A DNA stretch of 5,978 nt, taken from the NCBI GenBank assembly GCA_040880305.1, contig JBBDIP010000018.1:1-5978 (forward strand), read 5' to 3'. Position 1 is the first letter of the stretch; the number at the start of each line of letters is the position of its first letter. This DNA comes from JBBDIP01 sp040880305. Lineage in GTDB: Bacteria > Bacillota > Sulfobacillia > Fermentithermobacillales > Fermentithermobacillaceae. This document shows positions 1 to 5,826 of this stretch, one piece after another. The position numbers and the translations under genes were made by a program. The notes under the pieces are model-generated. The model was given only the letters and a program-made list of their open reading frames with translations. It did not search any database and was not told the origin of the DNA.

Positions 1-138
1 CTCCTGTTCTGCCTGGTAAACTAGCATTTCACCGTGCCGAGGTGTCAAAGTCGGGTCTGACTACTGCCTTCGGCTGCACCGTATGCCGGGCGGTAACCAG
101 GAGTTTAGTACCTCGGATTGACGTGTCTCCCTGAACAC
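1..138. other. Gene-free left edge
   Basis: No open frame, tRNA cloverleaf or recognisable RNA is convincing here. Short complementary words exist (CCTGGT at 12-17 with ACCAGG at 96-101; CTCCTG at 1-6 with CAGGAG at 98-103), but they are mutually exclusive and too short to support a structured RNA. The stretch is probably the region beyond the end of the minus-strand gene that stops at 190. Confidence 0.4.
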
Positions 139-180
139 AAAGCCGGCCAGGGTCCTCACCCCAACCGGCCTGGCGTCTTT
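139..180 (-). terminator. Possible intrinsic terminator after the DUF5677 gene
   Basis: GCCAGG at 146-151 pairs perfectly with CCTGGC at 169-174, and outer AAAG (139-142) can pair with CTTT (177-180). Alternative pairing through two CCGGCC words is also possible. On the minus strand the hairpin lies about 10 nt past the stop of the gene ending at 190 and runs into a weak T-rich tail (CTTTGTGTT). The 17-nt loop and weak T tract make it less certain than a classic terminator; it could also work in the plus direction, where GTCTTT follows. Confidence 0.4.
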
Positions 181-189
181 GCCTAGCCG

Positions 190-945
190 CTACAACTGCT
201 TCACTTGCTGTGAGTAACTATGCCATTCCTCCATCATCACTCTTTGAAGCACGTGCTGCGATTCGAGGAATCTTTCTGGCAGAGGGACACCAAACGCCCG
301 GTAGACCTCCTTAACCGTCAAATAGACGGTTCCTATGCTACCAAGAAGAGCTTCCGCGACTAGCTGCTGATCGGATTCCTCATCCCTGAGATGGAACCCA
401 TTCTCAGCCACGACCATATAAACAGGAGCACTCGAGGCGCCCGCGTGCGAAAGCGTGGACGCAAACCGGTAGATCAGCGCGTATTGGGCTCCCCAACCGC
501 ACTCGCATGCCCGTGTCTCCAGGGATGCCTTTGTCCAGCCCCCGCCATACTGACCTTTCACTCGCTCCCAGTCCTCATTGGCCTTCTTGATGATGGCGTC
601 AGGCGGCTGCTTACCTGGCGTGTATCTAATGAGCGAGTCCATCAGTTTGTGGTTCTCGACGTACGCATAGTCCAGATACTGCGTGGCTCTAGCGTCCGGA
701 TCCTTTCCGACATAAGCCAGGTTGACCCCGCTCTCAAACACTGTCCTGAGCAGCATGAAGGCATCCGCTCCATACCCCGCGCTGCACAGCATTCGAAGCG
801 CCTTGAAGGACGTAGAAGTCTTGCCAAGCAGCGTTTTTGCTAGGTACTTATACCCGTTGTCTACCTCGACATCTCTGATGATACCAACCGCTTCCTCAAG
901 AGCTCCTCCAACCGTATCTGCCATTTTCGACGCAGCGTCCAGCAT
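190..945 (-). CDS. DUF5677-like protein, 251 aa
   Basis: This is a soluble, mostly helical protein with no signal peptide or membrane segment. The N-terminal half contains a family-type helix around residues 60-80 (MLLRTVFESGVNLAYVG), which resembles the (L/M)LRTxFE core of DUF5677. Residues 154-170 hold YRFASTLSHAG, giving R160 and H167, an R-x6-H spacing. The start at 945 is preceded on the minus strand by a GAGGGTGGGG-type purine-rich ribosome site. The next gene upstream (fragment at 1008-1254) runs the same way with a 62-nt gap, so the two probably formed one transcript before the IS630 insertion. DUF5677 proteins are common in accessory and defence-rich regions but their biochemical role is not established. 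The Rx4-6H pattern is also the catalytic signature of HEPN ribonucleases, but I infer that link only from the motif. Family call is from recognition of sequence pattern, not a search. Confidence 0.8.
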   Translation of the reverse strand: MLDAASKMADTVGGALEEAVGIIRDVEVDNGYKYLAKTLLGKTSTSFKALRMLCSAGYGADAFMLLRTVFESGVNLAYVGKDPDARATQYLDYAYVENHKLMDSLIRYTPGKQPPDAIIKKANEDWERVKGQYGGGWTKASLETRACECGWGAQYALIYRFASTLSHAGASSAPVYMVVAENGFHLRDEESDQQLVAEALLGSIGTVYLTVKEVYRAFGVPLPERFLESQHVLQRVMMEEWHSYSQQVKQL

Positions 946-1007
946 CTACCCCACCCTCTCCCTCTAGCGAAATCTCCCCAGTCGACCTGGCTCGCCTGCC
1001 TAAAAGC

Positions 1008-1254
1008 CTATCCGACCCTACCAAAAGTCGACCACCACCAACGTCCAATCTTGCTGAACAGCCTTGTTCTTGACCAGTACACGTTGCCATCCTTGTCTAG
1101 GACGAACACTGCATCAAGCCGTATCTCCCCCTCAAGCAAATCGCCGAGCGGGACATAGTGCTGGTAGGTGTTCCCAGGCAAAAGCACCAGGACCCGATCG
1201 ACAGATGCAACAATAGTTCGCCTTGGTGCATGCCTTCTAGTAGATCGATTCCTA
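1008..1254 (-). pseudogene. 3' part of a small unrecognised gene split by IS630
   Basis: An open frame of about 80 codons reads out of the IS630 end and stops at 1008. I do not recognise the family. The product looks protein-like: a basic start (RNRSTRRHAPRR), a hydrophobic strand (RVLVLLPGNTYQHYV), an acidic middle (LLEGEIRLDAVFVL), a DKDGN turn and a basic, Trp-rich tail (WWWSTFG). If the IS is removed and one TA kept, the frame continues upstream through CCT into ATG codons at 2475 and 2481 (minus strand), giving a start MLMPRNRST and about 85 residues. In the present state the IS end supplies an alternative ATG at 1268, so a near-complete product might still be made, though from a foreign leader. 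The insertion lies close to the N terminus, so most of the gene is intact. It sits 62 nt upstream of the DUF5677 gene in the same direction. Confidence 0.5.
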
Positions 1255-2403
1255 AATACCATTGCCACTTAACACCGTTAGGGGCGTGAAGTGCGTCCAC
1301 CGAAAACGCACCGGTTGTTCGTTCACTTCCCGCAGGTAGAGTTCCAACCGCTCTACCAGATCCTCCTTTGATGAGACCTGGATGTGACGCAGGACCTGGC
1401 GTGTCATCTTGGCGAAGAAACTCTCGATGAGGTTCAGCCATGACCCGTGGACAGGGGTGAACACAAACTCGAACCGGTTTGGCACGGTGGCCAGGTATGC
1501 CCGCGTCTCCTTGGAAGTATGGGCCGAGTGGTTGTCCAAAATGACTTGGATCCGAATGCCCTTGGGGTACTTGGCGTCCAGAGCCTGGAGGAACTCAATA
1601 AACTCGCGGCTGCGGTGCCGGTCACGGACCAGCCCGATAACTTCGCCCGTGGCAAGGTCAAGACCGGCGAGCAGGCTGACCGTGCCGTGCCGGACATACT
1701 CGTAGTCCCGGCCCCAGGTAGGGAACTCCCCGGGCACGGGCGGCAGGTCGGGCGTCGTTGCGCCGATGGCTTGGATCCCGGGCTTCTCGTCGTAACTGAC
1801 ACGGACGGTAGCGTTTTCGGCGGCCTCAGGAATGGTCAAGTCCAACTCCACCTGCTGGTAGACGTGGAGCACCTGCACCATCTTGGTCTCGAACTCTGGG
1901 TCGCGCCGTTCACAGTAGTACTTGACCTTGTGAGGGTGCAGTCCCTGTTTGGTCAGGATCTTGGACACCGTGCCGGGGCTGACCTGCGCTGCAGAGGGGT
2001 GGCTTTGAGCGACAGCCTCCCGGCGGATGTGCTCGGATAAAAGGCGCTCAGTCCAGACCTCGTAAGAATAACCGAGTTCAGTGGGCTTGCGGCACGCCAA
2101 TGCCACTATCCAGGCTCGGGCTTCGGGGGTAATGCGGGCCGGCCGTCCGGTCCGCTGCAGGTCGTCGAGAGCAGCCAAAGGGCCGAAGGCCAGCGCCTTT
2201 CTGACGCAGCGGTAGACGGTGGGGACGGACACTCCCACTGTCTCAGCGACGCGGTCGGCTGTCATTCCTTCGTCAAAGGCCAGCATAACACGGGCTCTCT
2301 CTACACGGCGGACTTCCTCCGTCCGTGAGTCCCGGACTTGTTCCAGGTACCGGCGGTCATCGTCAGACAGGGTGAAGGTCGCGTTGGTACGACGGGTAGG
2401 CAT
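1252..2403 (-). CDS. IS630-family transposase, 383 aa, DDE type
   Basis: This cut-and-paste transposase acts on its own inverted repeats and inserts at TA. A helix-turn-helix at residues about 46-70 (MTADRVAETVGVSVPTVYR) is followed by a winged-helix-like second DNA-binding region containing the typical GRP (residues 86-88) and a further HTH to about residue 155. The catalytic domain shows D205 (VSYDEKPG), D290 in ILDNHSAH, and E327 in SWLNLIESFF. The D290-E327 gap is 36 residues, close to the 34 usually quoted for the family. Length and domain order are full-size. The ATG at 2403 is preceded by an AGGGAGAG ribosome site, and the gene stops with TAG at 1252-1254, which overlaps the target TA. 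The last codons lie inside the left inverted repeat. I see no frameshift or lost catalytic residue. Confidence 0.93.
   Translation of the reverse strand: MPTRRTNATFTLSDDDRRYLEQVRDSRTEEVRRVERARVMLAFDEGMTADRVAETVGVSVPTVYRCVRKALAFGPLAALDDLQRTGRPARITPEARAWIVALACRKPTELGYSYEVWTERLLSEHIRREAVAQSHPSAAQVSPGTVSKILTKQGLHPHKVKYYCERRDPEFETKMVQVLHVYQQVELDLTIPEAAENATVRVSYDEKPGIQAIGATTPDLPPVPGEFPTWGRDYEYVRHGTVSLLAGLDLATGEVIGLVRDRHRSREFIEFLQALDAKYPKGIRIQVILDNHSAHTSKETRAYLATVPNRFEFVFTPVHGSWLNLIESFFAKMTRQVLRHIQVSSKEDLVERLELYLREVNEQPVRFRWTHFTPLTVLSGNGI
1255..1275 (+). repeat. IS630 terminal inverted repeat, transposase 3' side
   Basis: The core ATTGCCACTTAACAC (1261-1275) matches the other end in 11 of 15 positions. 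It also encodes the last residues of the transposase. The spacing from the flanking TA is 6 nt here and 3 nt at the other end. Confidence 0.6.
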
Positions 2404-2435
2404 GCAGCATCTCTCCCTGTTACCAGGTTAGATCC

Positions 2436-2464
2436 AGCATACCATGCTCTGTGTGAACTGTCAA
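2436..2464 (-). promoter_or_regulatory. Sigma70/sigmaA promoter of the IS630 transposase
   Basis: On the minus strand TTGACA (2464-2459) is a perfect -35 box, followed by exactly 17 nt and TATGCT (2441-2436), a 4-of-6 match to TATAAT. TGG just before the -10 makes it an extended -10 (TGn). The -10 ends 33 nt before the transposase ATG, leaving room for a short leader with the ribosome site. Because the -35 is inside the inverted repeat, transposase binding to its own end would compete with RNA polymerase, suggesting self-repression. Confidence 0.7.
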
Positions 2465-2468
2465 GAAT
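2451..2468 (-). repeat. IS630 terminal inverted repeat, promoter side
   Basis: Read inward on the minus strand from 2468, the end begins ATTCTTGACAGTTCACAC. It contains the -35 box TTGACA of the transposase promoter and is flanked on the outside by TA at 2469-2470. Confidence 0.6.
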
Positions 2469-2470
2469 TA

Positions 2471-2590
2471 GGCATCAACATACTAGGCAGTAGCAAGCCG
2501 CCCGCAGTAGGACTGAGTGGTGTATTGCCGCTATTTAACAGGTCGACATGCAGGTAATCGCCCTTTGCGACATGCTGTCTGGGCTCAGTC
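2471..2590. other. Gap between the two mobile elements
   Basis: These 120 bases hold no complete gene. They contain the two ATG codons (minus strand, 2481 and 2475) that would start the small gene interrupted by IS630. They also hold an 8-bp direct repeat, CGACATGC, at 2544-2551 and 2568-2575, with starts 24 nt apart. A minus-strand frame from 2649 to 2461 runs through, but its N-terminal half would come from transposon-end repeats, so I do not call it a gene. Confidence 0.4.
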
Positions 2591-2639
2591 TGATTGTCGG
2601 TGAAATAGGGCTTTAAGGCCGAATTGATCGTCGGTGACA
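2591..2639 (+). repeat. Transposon left-end direct repeats (putative transposase sites)
   Basis: TGATTGTCGGTGAAA (2591-2605) and TGATCGTCGGTGACA (2625-2639) match in 13 of 15 positions, with starts 34 nt apart. A weaker third copy may start at TGTCGTAATCGGG (2656). Spaced direct repeats of this TGTCG...TGACA type are what TnsB-like transposases bind at the ends of Tn7- and CAST-type elements; the similarity to those ends is from memory, not alignment. Confidence 0.6.
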
Positions 2640-2775
2640 GGAAAGCCACGTTCCGTGTCGTAATCGGGACGTGGTCTTGTGTTTTGTGCGGAGGAAGAGG
2701 AGAAGCCCGCTCCTGCTGTTAGTTGGGGAACTGACCAGGAACAGGCTCCCTGCAAGACCCCGAGGGGGCTCACTA

Positions 2776-3386
2776 ATGGTGATCGTACTGCCGCTGCTGG
2801 TGGCGATCAAGGAGTACCTCAAAAAGTACGGAGACAAGTCGCCGGACATGGAGATCTACTGCCCCTGCTGCGGACGGCGGCTCCGCAGACACGGTCGCTA
2901 CTTCCGCTGGGTGGTCCTTGGCGTAGAACTCCACCGGATCCCGGTTTACCGCCGATTCTGCCCGCATTGCCGGCGGACGTTCAGCCTCTGTCCATGTTTC
3001 TTAAGACCGTACAGTCAGTTCTCCCTGCACGCGCACGAGGCCGCGGTGCGCCTCTTGGTCCAGGGAAGGGGAGCCCGGACGGTATCGCCGAGCGTTTGTG
3101 CCCAGGGCCGCGAACGGGCGGGGTTTCGGGAAGGACCATCCAGCGGTGGCAGAGGCGTTGGAAGGCCGGGGCAGGCGACCTGCTGGGTTCCCTTTCAGAA
3201 CGCATACTGTCTTTGTCGCCGGGCGTTGACCTCACGCCCTTCTTTCCCCCGGCGAGAATGCCGAGAGGAAGTCTTCGGGCCATGCTCTTGCTGGGGGAAT
3301 TCTACCGAGACCTGGTGTGGGAGTCTCGCCGCCCGCCCCTCTTCCCGTTCCTGCGATTGTCCTTTCCCTCCGAGTTAGCCATTTGA
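2776..3386 (+). pseudogene. DUF6431-like zinc-ribbon/HTH protein, frameshifted
   Basis: Translation from ATG 2776, with GAGGGGG as ribosome site at about 2762-2768, gives a zinc ribbon: C29 and C32 in YCPCCGRRL, C62 and C65 in RFCPHCRRTF, with the RRHGRYFRW stretch typical of DUF6431. The frame then makes good sense to about residue 98 (EAAVRLLVQGR). Beyond about 3071 that frame becomes Ser/Arg/Gly/Cys-rich nonsense, while the -1 frame continues sensibly with SPDGIAERL, then VSGRTIQRWQRRW, a helix-turn-helix-like segment, and ends at TGA 3384-3386. The joined product would be about 203 residues. The switch falls at the GGAAGGGGA run (3064-3072). It could be a one-base loss that killed the gene, a sequencing error or a programmed -1 shift. 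The likely role is DNA binding within the transposon, perhaps target or end recognition. An earlier GTG at 2671 opens the same frame but lacks family-like sequence. Confidence 0.62.
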
Positions 3387-3571
3387 CCCATGCCGCCATC
3401 CGCGTGAGCGCCGGCTTGGCGGACGCGCGCGGCCTCAGAATGTCCCAAATCCTGTCCGCCTGCGACTTCCCACGGGTTGCTCTCCGTCAACCCACCACAA
3501 TCTCTGTCACTCCCTGTCTATCGCCTTGGCAGCGACACTAGACTCAAAGACTCTTTGGGAGGGAGACCAAA
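3387..3571 (+). other. 185-nt spacer before the transposase gene
   Basis: No gene is convincing here. A plus-strand frame from 3317 to 3541 crosses it but reads like a shadow. Near the end is a short palindrome, CAAAGA-C-TCTTTG (3545-3557), directly in front of the transposase ribosome site, which might be an operator or might occlude the ribosome site when folded. I find no clear -35/-10 pair. Confidence 0.35.
3557..3564 (+). promoter_or_regulatory. Ribosome binding site fixing the GTG start of the transposase
   Basis: GGGAGGGA ends 7 nt before GTG 3572. This supports GTG as the start and the short N-terminal extension before the HTH. The palindrome CAAAGACTCTTTG touches its 5' edge. Confidence 0.6.
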
Positions 3572-4954
3572 GTGACCGAGGAACAATCGTTACTCATCGC
3601 CAACTTCCGGTACGGTGTCATTGCGCCGGTAGTAGTCCGGCCGCTGGAGCGTGGAGAGCAGGCGCGGATGCTGAGGGAACTCGTGGGCCGCACCTACAAC
3701 ATCCCGTTCAGCAAGTCCACCAGAGTGGGCAAACGCGCCCTCGAACGGTGGCTGAGCGCCTACAGGAAAGGCGGCCTCGAAGCGCTCAAGCCTAAGGAAC
3801 GTGCTGATAGCGGCGGTTCAAGGACGGTTCCGGAGGGAGTATTGAAGAAGGCCAAAGCGCTCAAGGGGGAAGTGCCCCAGCGCAGCGTGTCTCAAATCAT
3901 CACCATGCTGGAGATGGCGGGGGAAGTTGAGAAAGGGCAGCTCAAAGAGAGTACCTTGCGCCGCCAGTTGGGGCCCGCGGAGAGGGTTGTCTCGCGACGT
4001 CCAAAGCATCACCGACGTTTCGAGGCGCCGTTCAGAAATCACACATGGCAGGGAGACTGTCACCACACGCTCTACCTGCCCGACCCCGAGAACAAGGGCA
4101 AGAACCGCCAGGTCTACCTCTTGGCCTTCATCGACGACTACTCCAGGTACGTGACCCACGGGGAGTACTACTTCGAAGAACGAAGGCCCAAGTTGGAGGA
4201 CGCCTTAAAGAAAGCGGTGCTCAAATTCGGCGTCCCCAGCCGCCTCTACTGCGACAACGGGGCCATCTACTCGGGTCCGCACCTCGAGCGGATCGCCGGG
4301 GAACTGGGCTTCCACTTGATCCATTCGCGGCCGGGGATGCCTGAAGGCAGGGGGAAGATCGAGAAGTTCTTCCAATTCGTCGACAGGAGTTTCAAGCCCG
4401 AGGCCTACGCTCTCATTGCTTCAGGGAAACTCTCCACCCTCGAAGAACTCAACAAGTACTTCTGGGCCTGGCTCGAATTCTACCACCAGAAGTCCCACGG
4501 GTCTTTGAAGAAGACCCCCAAGGAGCGCTTCGAGGAAGATCGAACGCCTCTGCGCAGGCTGGACCCTTTGAAGGTCCGCCAGAGTTTCTTGTGGCAGGAG
4601 AAGCGCAGGGTCGACAAGACAGGGTGCTTTTCTCTTTGTGCACCCACCTTCGGTGGGTCCCCGACCTACGAGGTCAGCGCTGCCCTCATCCGCCGGCACA
4701 TCACCGTCCGTTACGACCCCTACGACCTCGGCACCATACAGGTATTACACGAGGGCGGGGCCTATCCCGACGCGCAGCCCCTTGACCTGAGGCAGCCCCG
4801 CCACAGGGACCTGGGACAGACAGCTCAGGTTCCCGTCCCGCCAACAGGCCTGAACCTCCTTGAACTCGCCAAGCGCCAGTACGACGAGGAGCAGCGCAAG
4901 AAACTCGGAGCCATGCGCTTTCCGCGACTGCCAAAGGAGGATGACAGGCCGTGA
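3572..4954 (+). CDS. DD35E transposase, TnsB/TniA/Mu-like, 460 aa
   Basis: This is the catalytic recombinase of the larger element. Residues about 25-75 form an HTH (FSKSTRVGKRALERWLSAYR, then GGLEALKP) and a second DNA-binding region runs to about 145. The RNase H-like rve core shows D162 in TWQGDCHH, D228 in LYCDNGAIY and E264 in GRGKIEKFF. D228 and E264 are separated by exactly 35 residues, so the triad is complete. Residues about 335-395 resemble the Mu-type C-terminal beta barrel (ITVRYDPYDLGTIQV), and the basic/acidic tail could contact the ATPase, as TnsB tails contact TnsC. The product may be annotated as IS481-like or rve-family in databases. It is shorter than TnsB but of usual length for two-gene transposase/ExeA elements. 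Residues about 356-364 (CAPTFGGSP) come from a 24-nt palindromic sequence and seem to be extra relative to relatives I remember. The gene overlaps the ATPase gene by 4 nt. Confidence 0.92.
   Translation: MTEEQSLLIANFRYGVIAPVVVRPLERGEQARMLRELVGRTYNIPFSKSTRVGKRALERWLSAYRKGGLEALKPKERADSGGSRTVPEGVLKKAKALKGEVPQRSVSQIITMLEMAGEVEKGQLKESTLRRQLGPAERVVSRRPKHHRRFEAPFRNHTWQGDCHHTLYLPDPENKGKNRQVYLLAFIDDYSRYVTHGEYYFEERRPKLEDALKKAVLKFGVPSRLYCDNGAIYSGPHLERIAGELGFHLIHSRPGMPEGRGKIEKFFQFVDRSFKPEAYALIASGKLSTLEELNKYFWAWLEFYHQKSHGSLKKTPKERFEEDRTPLRRLDPLKVRQSFLWQEKRRVDKTGCFSLCAPTFGGSPTYEVSAALIRRHITVRYDPYDLGTIQVLHEGGAYPDAQPLDLRQPRHRDLGQTAQVPVPPTGLNLLELAKRQYDEEQRKKLGAMRFPRLPKEDDRP
4641..4664 (-). repeat. 24-nt palindromic repeat, copy 1, inside the transposase gene
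   Basis: The hairpin core ACCCACCTTCGGTGGGT (4642-4658) has 7-bp arms and a TTC loop. The full 24 nt are the exact reverse complement of 5206-5229. It is in frame and encodes part of CAPTFGGSP, just before TYEVSAAL at the Mu-type barrel. With other members of the family this position is usually a short turn, so the repeat seems to add about six residues. Confidence 0.85.
4933..4954 (+). promoter_or_regulatory. Ribosome site and GTGA overlap coupling transposase to ATPase
   Basis: AAAGGAGG (4933-4940) is near perfect and lies 10 nt before GTG 4951. The GTG start overlaps the transposase TGA (4952-4954) in the sequence GTGA, so ribosomes ending the first gene can restart directly on the second, keeping the two proteins in a fixed ratio. 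Confidence 0.75.
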
Positions 4955-5772
4955 TCAAGGACTACTTCGGCCTCACTGAGACGCCTTTCGCCAAGTACGT
5001 GCCGGCCGCCAACCTCTATCGGAGTCAGGCATGGCAGGAACTCTCCGCCCGTTTGGACCACATAGTCAAGAACCGTGCATTGGGCGTCATCACCGGCGAA
5101 GTGGGCGCCGGGAAGTCCACTGCGGTCAGAGCGCTCTCAGCCCGCCTCGATGCCATACGCTACCCGTTCATCTACATCGCCGACTCAGTCCTTGAACCCA
5201 GAGGCTCGGGGACCCACCGAAGGTGGGTGAGGGAGGTGCTCTCCCAGTTCGGAGTCACTCCCGCCTTCTACCAGAGGGATGCCCGCCGCCAGTTTGACCG
5301 CGTCCTCATGGACGCCTACGAAAACCAGGGCAAACAACCGGTGCTTGTCATCGACGAGGCCCACCTCTTGTCCGCTTCCATGCTCGCGGAGATGCGATTC
5401 CTCACCAATTTCCAGTTCGACTCCCTGAGCCCTTTCGCGCTGATACTGGTGGGGCAGCCTGAACTCAGGGCCACCTTGCGGCTACGGGCATTCGAACCAG
5501 TGCGGCAGAGAATCAGCGTTCGGTATCACCTCGGGGGGTTGGAGGAGCAGGAGACCAGGGCGTACATCGAACATGTCCTCAAACAGGCGGGGGCGTCCAG
5601 ACCACTCTTCAGCGACTCCGCCATAGCTCAGATCCATGCACTGTCGAGGGGGATCCCGCGGGTCATCAACAACCTGTGCACCGCCTGCTTCCTTGATGTC
5701 ATGGGCCAGGGCGGACAACTGGTCGACGTGGCCAATGTACAACGCGTGCAACTGGACTTCGAGCAGTTGTAG
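4951..5772 (+). CDS. ExeA/TniB/TnsC-like AAA ATPase, 273 aa
   Basis: This is probably the ATP-dependent target-selection and transposase-activating partner of the upstream DDE protein. The start MIKDYFGLTETPFAK matches the YFGLxxxPF opening of ExeA-type ATPases (COG3267). Walker A is GEVGAGKST (49-57), Walker B VLVIDEAH (131-138), sensor 1 the LILVGQPEL region (165-172), an arginine-finger candidate lies in PVRQRISVRY (183-192), and a sensor 2-type GIPRVIN is at 234-240. All key residues are present and there is no membrane segment, which argues against the secretion ATPase ExeA itself and for the transposon-borne branch. Residues about 86-93 (GSGTHRRW) are encoded by the palindromic repeat at 5206-5229 and interrupt the stretch that in relatives reads roughly PRDFYREVL, apparently adding about six residues between Walker A and B. 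Translation is coupled to the transposase, and an intrinsic terminator lies just downstream. Confidence 0.92.
   Translation: MIKDYFGLTETPFAKYVPAANLYRSQAWQELSARLDHIVKNRALGVITGEVGAGKSTAVRALSARLDAIRYPFIYIADSVLEPRGSGTHRRWVREVLSQFGVTPAFYQRDARRQFDRVLMDAYENQGKQPVLVIDEAHLLSASMLAEMRFLTNFQFDSLSPFALILVGQPELRATLRLRAFEPVRQRISVRYHLGGLEEQETRAYIEHVLKQAGASRPLFSDSAIAQIHALSRGIPRVINNLCTACFLDVMGQGGQLVDVANVQRVQLDFEQL
5206..5229 (+). repeat. 24-nt palindromic repeat, copy 2, inside the ATPase gene
   Basis: The hairpin core ACCCACCGAAGGTGGGT (5212-5228) has 7-bp arms and a GAA loop. The 24 nt are an exact inverted copy of 4641-4664. The similarity stretches slightly further on one side (AGG before it, with a one-base gap) and then stops abruptly. 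It encodes GSGTHRRW in frame. Confidence 0.85.
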
Positions 5773-5795
5773 AGGGGATCTCGCGGGTCGCCATC

Positions 5796-5826
5796 GAGGG
5801 CTCCGCGGAGGGGCCCTCTCTTCTTT
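5796..5826 (+). terminator. Intrinsic terminator after the transposon operon
   Basis: GAGGGCTCC (5796-5804) pairs with GGGGCCCTC (5810-5818) in a 9-bp, GC-rich stem with one T-G pair and a 5-nt loop. TCTTCTTT (5819-5826) follows at once. It begins 24 nt after the ATPase stop codon and would end the transposase/ATPase transcript. Confidence 0.82.

Larger units (their letters stand above)
1253..2470 (-). mobile_element. IS630-family insertion sequence, about 1.2 kb
   Basis: A single minus-strand DDE transposase gene fills the element. TA lies at both edges (1253-1254 and 2469-2470), as expected from the TA duplication made by IS630/Tc1-type transposition. Just inside lie imperfect inverted repeats: ATTGCCACTTAACAC at 1261-1275 against CTTGACAGTTCACAC read inward from 2465, with 11 of 15 matches. 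Joining the flanks gives CCTAGG, which contains CTAG, the known preferred target of IS630. The exact left edge is uncertain by a few bases because another TA occurs at 1257-1258, but only the TA at 1253 restores CTAG and the open frame of the interrupted gene. The element seems intact and potentially active. Confidence 0.8.

Noticed and set aside
1..138. Structured RNA or tRNA at the left edge
   Set aside because: Complementary words are short and conflict with each other; no cloverleaf or known riboswitch core could be traced.
391..843. 150-codon plus-strand open frame
   Set aside because: It is antisense to the DUF5677-like gene and reads as Arg/Ser/Leu-rich nonsense.
1447..2040. 197-codon plus-strand open frame
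   Set aside because: It lies entirely opposite the IS630 transposase, whose DDE motifs are clear, and its translation shows no family-like pattern.
2461..2649. 62-codon minus-strand frame
   Set aside because: It begins inside the transposon-end repeats and ends in the IS630 terminus. Only its last few codons near 2471-2481 matter, as the possible start of the split small gene.
3221..3239. GGGCGT/ACGCCC hairpin within the DUF6431-like gene
   Set aside because: It is a single 6-bp stem in GC-rich coding DNA with no second copy and no clear T tract.
3317..3541. 74-codon plus-strand frame in the spacer before the transposase
   Set aside because: It overlaps the end of the DUF6431-like gene, lacks a ribosome site and shows no recognisable motif.
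4642..5228. The two hairpins as intrinsic terminators
   Set aside because: Neither is followed by a T tract and both are deep inside coding sequence with intact reading frames.
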